Positions 9,087-18,784 of a DNA stretch of 64,000 bases are shown here, piece by piece (position 1 is the first letter of the stretch; every line of letters begins with the position of its first letter). The position numbers and the translations under genes were made by a program. The notes beneath the pieces were generated by a model. That model was not told where the DNA came from, searched no databases, and was given only the letters and a program-made list of their open reading frames with translations. Location of the stretch: NCBI RefSeq assembly GCF_900103085.1, contig NZ_FMWR01000010.1, positions 83,920-147,919 on the forward strand, written 5' to 3'. This stretch comes from Gilliamella mensalis (GTDB lineage: Bacteria > Pseudomonadota > Gammaproteobacteria > Enterobacterales > Orbaceae).

Positions 9087-9701
9087 ATGAAAAAATTGTT
9101 AGTTATATCTAGCTGTTTTTTGATGTTAATACTATCAGGTTGTCAAATGAATAACAGCCATGAATTTGACCCAGAGAAAGCTGCTTTGGCTAGAATGAGA
9201 CTTGGATTAGGATATCTTGCTAAAGCAAATGAGTCAGAAGAAAATGTCAAAGCAGCTCATTATAATCTAAAATTAGCTGCGCAATACTCTCCAAACAATC
9301 CCCAAATTATGTTAGCTATGGCAATGTTTGATCAACATGTTGGTCAATACAAAGAAGCTGAGATGATTTATAAACGTATTACCCTAATGCAACCAGGTAA
9401 TGGATTATATCGAGTGCATTATGGCTCTTTTTTATGTGGTCTGGATCGTTATGAAGAAGCAAAACAGCAATTTCAGCAAAGCCTTGATTTAGATCGCCAC
9501 CATTGGAAAGCGGATGCTTATGAGCAATATGGCTATTGTGCTATCCAACATCATGATAAAAAAACAGCTGACTTAATGTTTAAACTACTTTTTCAATATG
9601 ATGCAAATCGTCGAGCTAACGTCAAACAAATAGCTGAGCTTTATCAAAACAAGGGGGATATAAATGTCGCAAATTATTTATTTTCAGTAATAAAAAAATA
9701 A
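9087..9701 (+). CDS. pilF: PilF/PilW-type TPR lipoprotein
   Basis: A 204-aa lipoprotein with a signal peptide ending in the lipobox LSGC (lipidated Cys19), then tandem TPR repeats over roughly residues 30-195. In other gammaproteobacteria PilF/PilW localises or stabilises the type IV pilus secretin at the outer membrane. Position directly after rlmN, an AAAGGAGAG ribosome site and the TPR layout support this call. No other pilus genes are in the window; the usual downstream neighbours rodZ and ispG are replaced by mntP. Confidence 0.85.
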   Translation: MKKLLVISSCFLMLILSGCQMNNSHEFDPEKAALARMRLGLGYLAKANESEENVKAAHYNLKLAAQYSPNNPQIMLAMAMFDQHVGQYKEAEMIYKRITLMQPGNGLYRVHYGSFLCGLDRYEEAKQQFQQSLDLDRHHWKADAYEQYGYCAIQHHDKKTADLMFKLLFQYDANRRANVKQIAELYQNKGDINVANYLFSVIKK

Positions 9702-9764
9702 ATCATAACGAATTATTATTCAATAATAATAAAATTAATATAATGTAAAGCAAGAGTATATGTC

Positions 9765-10346
9765 ATGAGTTTTTGGGCTATTTTGTTGTTAGCACTGGCT
9801 ATGTCAACCGATGCCTTTGCTGTCGCTGTATGTCGTGGAGTTTCGCTTAAATCTACCCCATTTTTAGGGGCACTCAAAGTCGGTATTTTATTTGGTGTTG
9901 TCGAAGCTATTACGCCATTACTAGGTTGGTTAATTGGCTATATTGCACTGCAATATATCGAACAATGGGATCATTGGGTTGTTTTTATTGTCATGTTATT
10001 TTTAGGTATTAACATGATTTACAATAGTTTTAAAAAATCTGATGAAGATTGCCAAGATCAAGATGATAAAGAAGCCTCATCAAAAAAATCTTCTTTAATG
10101 TTAATTTTTACTGCTATATCAACCAGTATTGATGCTTTTGCTGTTGGGGTTGGATTGGCATTAGCAAGCGTCAATATCTGTTTTGCTGCAACAATGATTG
10201 GCATAGCAACCTGTTTAATGGTTACCATTGGGTTATTGCTAGGCAATAAGTTGGGATGTTTAATTGGTAAGCGGGCTGAATTCTTAGGGGGATTGGTGCT
10301 TATTCTGATTGGTACAATTACACTTTATCAGCATTTATCTAACTAG
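9765..10346 (+). CDS. mntP: manganese efflux pump
   Basis: A 193-aa inner-membrane protein with six predicted membrane segments in two homologous halves. Each half starts with the family motif, STDAFAVAVCRG near residue 15 and STSIDAFAVGVG near residue 120. A charged, Asp/Glu/Lys-rich cytoplasmic loop (about 88-106) separates the halves. MntP exports Mn2+ and protects against manganese toxicity. In E. coli it has a yybP-ykoY riboswitch, but only 63 AT-rich bases separate it from pilF here and I see no such structure. Confidence 0.93.
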   Translation: MSFWAILLLALAMSTDAFAVAVCRGVSLKSTPFLGALKVGILFGVVEAITPLLGWLIGYIALQYIEQWDHWVVFIVMLFLGINMIYNSFKKSDEDCQDQDDKEASSKKSSLMLIFTAISTSIDAFAVGVGLALASVNICFAATMIGIATCLMVTIGLLLGNKLGCLIGKRAEFLGGLVLILIGTITLYQHLSN

Positions 10347-10907
10347 CCTTTTTTGACGCTTATATAGAATAACAAATTAATTTTTAAAGGATAAATCATC
10401 ATAACAATATCCTCTAACTTTAAGAAATCCAATCGGTAGCATTGAAACCAACTTAAGTAAGTTACCATAAGCTGTTATCTTCCCAAAGGTAACAGTTTAT
10501 AAAAAACACTTCTATGTGCCTCTTTTTAAATTGTACAAAATGTCATGTCAAAATGGACTTGTACAATAATCAGATTTCTCTACAGTAAAATCACGAAGTT
10601 GATATATTTGATTCTGTTTGTCAATTTCACAAAAAAATAATCCGCTCAATAACTTCATTTAATCGGCATTTAAATTGAGCATATTCTATCACCTTTTACC
10701 TAAGTAGTTTTTTAGTTTTGTACTGCCAAGTTTTTTCTATAAGATTAACAACTTGTTTTTATTATCTATTTTTAATCCTATTTCAGATGAAAATTAAATA
10801 ACAAATACTTATTCTATTTAAAAATAAAACTTATCTTTTCATAGTGTTACTATTTAGTTTTAGTTATATTTTGTTTGGATTTTAAGGGCGTTGGTAAAAG
10901 GAGTTTT
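10347..10907. other. 560-base gap after mntP, no credible gene
   Basis: The region contains a 10-bp hairpin, CTGTTATCTT/AAGGTAACAG (10472-10495), without a U-tract, and a second weak inverted repeat, GCTCAAT...ATTGAGC (10644-10680). A 36-codon minus-strand ORF (10548-10658, starting MKLLSGLFFCEIDK) has no ribosome site and may be chance or a decayed gene. The stretch could be the site of a lost gene. Confidence 0.35.
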
Positions 10908-10949
10908 ATGAAAAAAAAACCATTTGCCTACGCAAATGGTTTAAGTTAA
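10908..10949 (+). other. possible 13-codon ORF overlapping the groEL terminator
   Basis: An AAAGGAG motif six bases before an ATG opens MKKKPFAYANGLS, then TAA. The coding part is the plus-strand copy of the groEL terminator hairpin, so it is probably fortuitous. I record it because the ribosome site and spacing are unusually good. Confidence 0.15.
10911..10942 (-). terminator. groEL Rho-independent terminator
   Basis: On the minus strand an 11-bp perfect stem, AAACCATTTGC / GCAAATGGTTT, with loop GTAG is followed by a run of T. It lies 35 bases after the groEL stop. Confidence 0.9.
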
Positions 10950-10977
10950 TGGATATTGGTTGGATTATCGACAGAAA

Positions 10978-12648
<1,671 letters not shown>

Positions 12649-12670
12649 CTATAGTTTAATTATATGCCGA

Positions 12671-12964
12671 TTATGCTTGAACAATGGCTAAAATATCGCT
12701 TTCTGATAAGATAAGCACTTCTTCATTATCGATTTTTTCGGTTTTAACGCCATATCCTTCATTGAAAATTACAATATCACCCACTTTAACATCTAACGGC
12801 TGTACTTGACCATTTTCTAAAATACGACCATTACCAACAGCTAAAACTTCACCACGTGTTGATTTACCAGCTGCTGAACCAGTTAACACAATACCACCAG
12901 CTGATTTTGATTCTACTTCTTTGCGTTTAATGATCACACGATCATGCAATGGACGAATTTTCAT
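12671..12964 (-). CDS. groES: co-chaperonin GroES (Hsp10)
   Basis: The 97-aa heptameric lid of GroEL. It begins [14 protein letters not shown] and has a mobile-loop region around [19 protein letters not shown] precedes the ATG. It is the first gene of groES-groEL and is preceded by fxsA on the same strand, an arrangement also seen in enterobacteria. Confidence 0.99.
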   Translation of the reverse strand: MKIRPLHDRVIIKRKEVESKSAGGIVLTGSAAGKSTRGEVLAVGNGRILENGQVQPLDVKVGDIVIFNEGYGVKTEKIDNEEVLILSESDILAIVQA

Positions 12965-13048
12965 TAGTTATCTCCTAGCACTAATTTTTAAATAGACAAT
13001 TATTAAAAATAAATCATAAAATTACGATTTTATGACATAGTCCACTTT

Positions 13049-13076
13049 AAATGGGGACTATTTTAAAATCTTCAAG
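13049..13076 (-). promoter_or_regulatory. sigma-32 heat-shock promoter of groESL
   Basis: Read on the minus strand: CTTGAA (13071-13076), 14 bases, then CCCCATTT (13049-13056). This is an essentially perfect match to the RpoH consensus CTTGAAA-N13-15-CCCCATNT. It lies 85 bases upstream of groES. No CIRCE element is visible, so control is probably by sigma-32, as in enterobacteria. Confidence 0.88.
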
Positions 13077-13109
13077 TGGTAAAAATTAAAAAAAAATCCA
13101 ATTGATTAT

Positions 13110-13547
13110 TTATTCATCATTCTTACGTTTAAACTCCCCCTCAATAATATCTTCATTTTGGTAATGTGTTTGTGATGATGAAAATGTTGATTTAATTGGT
13201 ATTTTTCTAACAATAAATTTAACAATATGTTCTTGAACATTAGGTATTAATAAAATTGCACCTAAAATATCAGTTAAAAACCCAGGAATAAGCAGAAAAA
13301 AACCAGCAAAAAGTAAGGCTACACTTTTAATGAGTTCATTTTTAGGACTTTGGTTATTTGCGATTTTTTGTTGCATAATGCTAAGATTCTTTAAACCTTG
13401 TGTTTTAACTAATGAAAAACCAAGAATTGACGTTGCAATAATACAAATTAAAGCAAGAAAAACCCCGATTATATTTGCAACTGCAATGAAACAACTAACC
13501 TCACAATAAACATAAATAAAAAAAACAATAAAACCAATAAATCGCAT
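13110..13547 (-). CDS. fxsA: FxsA family membrane protein
   Basis: A 145-aa inner-membrane protein with three to four hydrophobic segments (about 2-22, 25-45 and 68-100) and a charged C-terminal tail. The central block LLFAGFFLLIPGFLTDILG is the FxsA hallmark. In E. coli overproduced FxsA relieves F-plasmid exclusion of phage T7; its native role is unclear. It sits upstream of groES on the same strand, as in E. coli, and is separated from it by the groE heat-shock promoter. Confidence 0.88.
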   Translation of the reverse strand: MRFIGFIVFFIYVYCEVSCFIAVANIIGVFLALICIIATSILGFSLVKTQGLKNLSIMQQKIANNQSPKNELIKSVALLFAGFFLLIPGFLTDILGAILLIPNVQEHIVKFIVRKIPIKSTFSSSQTHYQNEDIIEGEFKRKNDE

Positions 13548-13663
13548 ATAACAATTCCTATAAGCATAAAAGACATATTATTAGAAACTAGCTATTAATA
13601 TGAAGATGATTAGCTATTTTTCAACCAAACAATATATTTTTTTAAAAAATCTTACAAAAAGGA

Positions 13664-13692
13664 TTGACTGATAATCACGAATCGTGTTTAAT
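13664..13692 (+). promoter_or_regulatory. tRNA-Phe promoter
   Basis: TTGACT (13664-13669) and TTTAAT (13687-13692) have a 17-base spacer and lie 14 bases before the tRNA-Phe 5' end. Confidence 0.7.
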
Positions 13693-13706
13693 GTGCATCC
13701 GTTGTT

Positions 13707-13782
13707 GCCCGGATAGCTCAGTCGGTAGAGCAGGGGATTGAAAATCCCCGTGTCCGTGGTTCGATTCCGCGTCCGGGCACCA
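13707..13782 (+). tRNA. tRNA-Phe(GAA)
   Basis: A 76-nt cloverleaf with acceptor GCCCGGA/TCCGGGC, anticodon GAA in GATTGAAAATC, the T-loop GGTTCGATTCC and an encoded CCA. It is nearly identical to E. coli pheV. A hairpin terminator follows. Confidence 0.98.
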
Positions 13783-13798
13783 ATTACCAAATTCTAAG

Positions 13799-13820
13799 AC
13801 CTGCTCTAGCAGGTTTTTTT
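13799..13820 (+). terminator. tRNA-Phe terminator
   Basis: The 6-bp stem ACCTGC / GCAGGT with loop TCTA is followed by six T. Confidence 0.85.
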
Positions 13821-14430
13821 ATGTCTAAATCCTTTTAGAATAAGCCTTTCAACTTGTTTCACTATTCAACTTAGTTCAACCCAAATATTGAATTTGGATA
13901 AGCTAATCTTGTGATCGCAGTTGCTACATAGGAATACAACCTATCTAAAAGTTCTTTTTGATATTTCATTCCCACTACCTTCAATAATAAAATAGTTAAT
14001 AGAATCAATTAGGTTTAATCTCGGTCATGATTCTAATCTTTTAAATAATTTTATTCAGTGCTTGAATATTTATTTTTAATATTTTGAAATTAAAATATTT
14101 TTTATATTATAAAAGTGATATTTGTTTGATTGTGCGTTTTTTGTAGTACTGTATAAATTTTATCAATTTTTTTCATTAATTCGTTTATGACAATTACATC
14201 AAATGTTATTAAGTTTTGATCAAATTTTAACAAATTATAATTCAATCACTTAAAAAATATATAATTAATAGAATATATAGATAATACAAAATAAGTCTGA
14301 GCCGTTCATAGTTTAGTAAATATTTTTTAACAACAAAAAGATGCCTAAAATGAACAAATAATAGCAACTAGATTTATTAGTAACGATCAGCGATAATCTT
14401 AATCTTCTCTTATCAATAATTAGTATTGTT
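13821..14430. other. 610-base gap between tRNA-Phe and recC
   Basis: Strongly AT-rich, with no full gene. A 32-codon minus-strand ORF (13871-13969, MKYQKELLDRLYSYV...) starts at an ATG with AGGTAG upstream and has protein-like composition. It may be a small gene or the remnant of a decayed element next to the tRNA. No integrase motif or duplicated tRNA end was seen. The recC promoter should lie in the right part. Confidence 0.3.
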
Positions 14431-17400
14431 ATGTTTACCATTTATCATTCAAATCAGGTCGATTTACTCAAGACGCTATTGAGTGAATTGATGCGCAGGC
14501 AACCATTAGAGGATGTATTTACATCTGATATAGTTATGGTGCAAAGTCAAGGTATGGCACAGTGGTTGCAAATTGCGTTAGCGGATGAACTGGGTATTGT
14601 GGCTAATGTTGATTTTCTTTTTCCAACTCAATTGATTTGGCAACTTTATCAAACGTTATTGCCCGATGCGCCCATTGAAAATAGTTATAGTATTGAAGCA
14701 ATGAGTTGGCGTCTGTACTATTTGTTGCCCCAAGTTATTGGGCAACCTGAGTTTAGCGCACTTAAACATTATCTAGATATTGATAAACAAGATAAAAAAC
14801 GATATCAGCTTGCAACCCGTATAGCGCGGTTATTTGACCAATATTTAGTTTATCGCCCTGATTGGCTAGCAAAGTGGGAGGCCAATCAGACTGTTAGTGA
14901 ATTAAATCATCATTCCGATGAAAAGTGGCAAGCAGAGCTATGGCGAAAGCTAATATCTATCAGTCAACCTTATCATCGCGCTAATATTTATCAACAAATG
15001 CTTGAAATTTTGTTAGATAATAACTTTGAGCGTTCACGTTTAGCTCTATCACCTAATCGTATTTTTATTTTTGGTATTACTTCTCTTCCTCCTATTTATC
15101 TTTCGTTACTGTCAGCACTTGGGCAACATATTGATGTCCATTTGATGTTTAACAATCCGTGTAAATGGTATTGGGGCGATATTGTTGAAAAGCAGTTGTC
15201 AGATATATTAAATACACCCGATAAAATCCCCAATCCTCTTTTAACCTCGTGGGGAAAATTGGGACGTGATAATCTGTTTTTGTTACAGGAATTTAATAAT
15301 AAACAAGATATTGAAGCATTTGTTGATCAAGGGCGATCTTGTTTATTAAATGCCATTCAGCAAGATATTTTAGATCTGTATCAAAACGATTTTGGTAATG
15401 AGCATATTGCAGCAACAGATAACTCAATTTCGTTTCATGTCTGCCATAGTGAACAACGTGAAGTTGAGGTTTTGTATGATTATCTGCTATCGGTTTTTGA
15501 CGCTGATCCCACACTAGAATTACGTGATTGCATAGTTATGGTTTCGGATATTGATAAGTATGTGCCTTATATTCGAGCTGTTTTTGCTAATGCTTATGAA
15601 AAGCGCTATTTACCTTTTACCATTTCAGATCAAAAAGCACGAAATATCGATCCAATTGTTCAAGGTTTTTTTACTATTTTAAATTTTCCAAATAGCCGCT
15701 TTACAGCAGAAGAACTCTTTAATCTGCTTGAGATCCCGGCTATTTGTGAAAAATTTGCAATTAATCAATCACAGCTAACCTTGTTGAGGACTTGGATTGT
15801 TGAGTCAGGCATTCGTTTTGGGCTTGATAGTGCACATAGTTGGTTATTTGGACTGGAACGTTTATTACTAGGCTATACCATGAGTAGTGAACAAGGCGGT
15901 TGGCAACAGATATTACCTTATGATGGTGCAACCGGTTTAGATGCCGAACTAATCGGTCAATTAGCCGAATTTATTAAAGTGGTAAAGAAGTGGTTTGCTA
16001 TCTTAAACGAAGAAAAACCGCTCATTGATTGGCAACCTTGTTGTCTTGAATTGATTAATGATTTTTTTGTCAGCAATTCACAACGTGAATCCATTTTATT
16101 GATGATAGCACAAGAGTGGCAAGCGTTGATTAATAGTGGTTTGTCAGCCAATTATATGGATAATATTTCTATTACGATTTTGCATGATGCCATGCAATCA
16201 CGCTTAGAACAAAATCATTTAGCACATCGTTTTTTAGTCGGTAAGATAAACTTTTGTACCATGATGCCAATGCGCTCGATTCCCTTTAAAGTTGTTTGTT
16301 TATTGGGAATGAATGACGGGGATTATCCAAGAACGTCGCTTCCACTTGACTTTGATTTAATCTCACAGCATCCAAGACGAGGCGATCGCAGTCGTCGCAC
16401 CGATGATCGTTACCTTTTTTTAGAGGCAATTTTATCTGCGCAAAAACAGCTGTATATCAGTTATATTGGTCGCGAAATGAAAGATGATAGTGAGCGTTAT
16501 CCCTCTATACTTGTTGATGAACTTTGGGAGTATATTGCCCAATATTATAATATACCTGCAAATAACATGGTTAGTTCTGCTAACAGCTTGGATTTTTTAC
16601 GTGTAAACCATACACGCACACCGTTTAATCCGCAAAATTTTTTACAAGAACCAAAAAGCTATGCCGATGAGTGGTTACCTGCGGCATTGCAACAAGGTGA
16701 AAACCAATTATTTATTAGTCAAATACCTGTTATTGATGTCGATAATATCAATCTCGATGAATTAAAACGATTTTACCAACACTCTATTCGGTTTTTTTTA
16801 CAAAAACGGTTTAATTTTTATATCAATTATTTGGATGATACCTTACCTGATGCCGAAAATTTTAATCTTGATAGTTTAAAACGTTATCAATTGAACTTGC
16901 TGATTTTAAATCAGCTGATCTCTAATGAACCACCAAAATCCGATGATTTTTATCAGCGTTTAGCATTAACAGGTGAATTACCAGATGGTGCCTTTGGTGA
17001 AATTATTTATGATAATCAATTTGAATCACTGCAACCATTAGCGAATAAAATTAACCAAGAACGCTTGGTTATGACAACGCAAGAGGTCAATTTAACTATT
17101 TTGACCAATGGGCAACATGCCCAATTACAAGGTTGGTTAACCCATATTCAAGATGATGGTATTTTAACATGGCGCCCTGCAAAACTTTCGATTCGAGATG
17201 GTATTTCGTTGTGGATCGATCATTTGGTTTATTGCATTTTACATCCCGAAAAAATTGACAGTCAAAGTCGTATGTATGGTAGGGAAAATAATGAATGGCG
17301 ATTTTCACACATCCCAAGTGATAAGGCTATGGCAATTTTAACCACATTAGTTGAAGGCTATGTACAAGGTATCAATCAACCTTTATTACTACCTGTACAA

Positions 17401-17640
17401 TGCGCATGGAATTGGTTAATTGCAGCCTATAACAAAAAAACAGGTGAGGTAATCTCAAGTGAAAAAGCAATTAATCAGCTGTTAAATTCTTGGCAAGGAG
17501 GATTATACCAATCACCTGAATGTGATAGCTACTACGCTAGAGTTTACCCTGACTTAACCGACGCATTAATTGAACAAATTATTTTTGCTGCCCAACGATT
17601 TTTACTGCCAATTTTATTACATCAAACAACTGTAGAATAA
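14431..17640 (+). CDS. recC: exodeoxyribonuclease V gamma subunit RecC
   Basis: RecC is the Chi-recognition and scaffold subunit of RecBCD, which processes double-strand DNA ends for recombination and degrades foreign linear DNA. The 1069-aa protein aligns along the whole E. coli RecC (1122 aa). Conserved blocks include VQSQGMAQWLQ, FDQYLVYRPDWLA, SFHVCHSEQREVEVL, CTMMPMRSIPFKVVCLLGMNDG, RGDRSRRTDDRYLFLEA and LYISYIG. It starts at ATG with no strong ribosome site. yjjV follows after eight bases, while recB, recD and ptrA are not adjacent, unlike the E. coli locus. The gene looks intact. Confidence 0.97.
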   Translation: MFTIYHSNQVDLLKTLLSELMRRQPLEDVFTSDIVMVQSQGMAQWLQIALADELGIVANVDFLFPTQLIWQLYQTLLPDAPIENSYSIEAMSWRLYYLLPQVIGQPEFSALKHYLDIDKQDKKRYQLATRIARLFDQYLVYRPDWLAKWEANQTVSELNHHSDEKWQAELWRKLISISQPYHRANIYQQMLEILLDNNFERSRLALSPNRIFIFGITSLPPIYLSLLSALGQHIDVHLMFNNPCKWYWGDIVEKQLSDILNTPDKIPNPLLTSWGKLGRDNLFLLQEFNNKQDIEAFVDQGRSCLLNAIQQDILDLYQNDFGNEHIAATDNSISFHVCHSEQREVEVLYDYLLSVFDADPTLELRDCIVMVSDIDKYVPYIRAVFANAYEKRYLPFTISDQKARNIDPIVQGFFTILNFPNSRFTAEELFNLLEIPAICEKFAINQSQLTLLRTWIVESGIRFGLDSAHSWLFGLERLLLGYTMSSEQGGWQQILPYDGATGLDAELIGQLAEFIKVVKKWFAILNEEKPLIDWQPCCLELINDFFVSNSQRESILLMIAQEWQALINSGLSANYMDNISITILHDAMQSRLEQNHLAHRFLVGKINFCTMMPMRSIPFKVVCLLGMNDGDYPRTSLPLDFDLISQHPRRGDRSRRTDDRYLFLEAILSAQKQLYISYIGREMKDDSERYPSILVDELWEYIAQYYNIPANNMVSSANSLDFLRVNHTRTPFNPQNFLQEPKSYADEWLPAALQQGENQLFISQIPVIDVDNINLDELKRFYQHSIRFFLQKRFNFYINYLDDTLPDAENFNLDSLKRYQLNLLILNQLISNEPPKSDDFYQRLALTGELPDGAFGEIIYDNQFESLQPLANKINQERLVMTTQEVNLTILTNGQHAQLQGWLTHIQDDGILTWRPAKLSIRDGISLWIDHLVYCILHPEKIDSQSRMYGRENNEWRFSHIPSDKAMAILTTLVEGYVQGINQPLLLPVQCAWNWLIAAYNKKTGEVISSEKAINQLLNSWQGGLYQSPECDSYYARVYPDLTDALIEQIIFAAQRFLLPILLHQTTVE

Positions 17641-17648
17641 GGGGCATT

Positions 17649-18440
17649 ATGTTTATTGATACACACTGTCATTTTGATTTTCCGCCTTTTACTGATCATC
17701 TGGCCGATTCAATAGCTAAAATTCGCCAAGCGGATATTGTTGGGTTAATCATACCCGCAGTTAGCGCTAACTATTTTAATACCGTTTTGCAACTTGCTGA
17801 TAATTATTGCGAGATCTATGCTGCTTTGGGGCTGCATCCTATTTATCAACATACCATAGCTGATTTAGAGCTGTTAACCAATATCGTTAAAACCAAACCT
17901 AAAAAATTAATTGCCATTGGAGAGATAGGACTGGATCGCTATGATTTAAGTATTGATTGGCAACAGCAGCTATCATTTTTTAGATCACAATTAGCGCTTG
18001 CTAAACAATTTGATTTACCCGTTTTGATTCATTCACGCAAAGCGCACGATATTATGTACCATGAATTACACCGTGCCAACCTACCTTGCCGTGGTGTAAT
18101 ACATGGATTTTCAGGTAGCTATCAGCAAGCTATGCAATTTGTTAAGCTGGGCTATTATATTGGTGTAGGTGGCGTAATTAGTTATGAACGAGCGAATAAA
18201 ACGCGCAATACGATTGCTCAATTACCGCTAGAAAGTCTTGTGCTTGAAACGGATGCTCCCGATATGCCATTAAGTGGTCGTCAAGGTCAAATAAATCGCC
18301 CTGAATATATCGCAGAAGTATTTAAAATCTTGACTCAATTACGCAATGAGTCAGCAGAGCACATAATGCACACGATTTTAGCAAATACCTTGACGCTATT
18401 TAGTAGACTCAATAGAGCAAAAATCACACAAAGAAACTAA
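17649..18440 (+). CDS. yjjV: TatD-family metal-dependent deoxyribonuclease YjjV
   Basis: A 263-aa TIM-barrel hydrolase. Metal-binding residues are visible in DTHCHFD (His6, His8), IGEIGLD (Glu), LIHSRKAHD, IHGFSGS and ETDAPDMPLSG. Within the TatD group the HFDFPPF start and GVGGVISYERANKTR segment match E. coli YjjV rather than TatD or YcfH. The family hydrolyses DNA 3' ends; the exact cellular role of YjjV is uncertain. It lies eight bases after recC, suggesting co-transcription with a recombination gene. Confidence 0.9.
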   Translation: MFIDTHCHFDFPPFTDHLADSIAKIRQADIVGLIIPAVSANYFNTVLQLADNYCEIYAALGLHPIYQHTIADLELLTNIVKTKPKKLIAIGEIGLDRYDLSIDWQQQLSFFRSQLALAKQFDLPVLIHSRKAHDIMYHELHRANLPCRGVIHGFSGSYQQAMQFVKLGYYIGVGGVISYERANKTRNTIAQLPLESLVLETDAPDMPLSGRQGQINRPEYIAEVFKILTQLRNESAEHIMHTILANTLTLFSRLNRAKITQRN

Positions 18441-18493
18441 AATAACTTTATCATTATTATAGAATAATTTTATTAGACTCATAGCAGGTTTAT

Positions 18494-18655
18494 ATGACCA
18501 GACAATTTTATCAACTATTTGTTCGATCGATTACCTCTCTTTTATCAATGCTGCCCGCTGTAGTATTTTCGGTTTGGCACAATATTGTAAGTTGATTACT
18601 AGCTGGCTATCGGCAAGATAAACCTGTTAAAAATAAGAAAAAAGCCAATAATTAG
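18494..18655 (+). pseudogene. small membrane-protein ORF interrupted by in-frame TGA
   Basis: An ATG with AGCAGG upstream opens a 33-codon frame (MTRQFYQLFVRSITSLL...) with one hydrophobic segment. It ends at a TGA at 18593-18595. The same frame then continues without a break for 19 more codons (LLAGYRQDKPVKNKKKANN) to TAG. Joined across the TGA it would be a 53-residue protein with one membrane helix and a Lys-rich tail. I do not recognise the family. It lies in the 344-base gap between yjjV and an exporter gene. A TGG-to-TGA nonsense change or chance are both possible. Confidence 0.3.
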
Positions 18656-18784
18656 CAAATAATATTGTAAAATAGCATTTATCTGCTCTTTTTCTTAATA
18701 AAATAGGTAGTAAGAGAGCTTAATTTTCCGAGCTTATAGCCAACTGCTCATCCAGCATTTAAATTAATTTTAGGCAAAATTAAA

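Noticed and set aside
9702..9764. yybP-ykoY manganese riboswitch before mntP
   Set aside because: Only 63 AT-rich bases separate pilF and mntP, and no paired-stem structure of that class is visible.
10548..10658. 36-codon minus-strand ORF after mntP
   Set aside because: No ribosome site, no family resemblance and borderline length for chance; left as part of the gap description.
12965..13110. CIRCE element at groESL
   Set aside because: No TTAGCACTC-N9-GAGTGCTAA repeat is present; the sigma-32 promoter accounts for heat-shock control.
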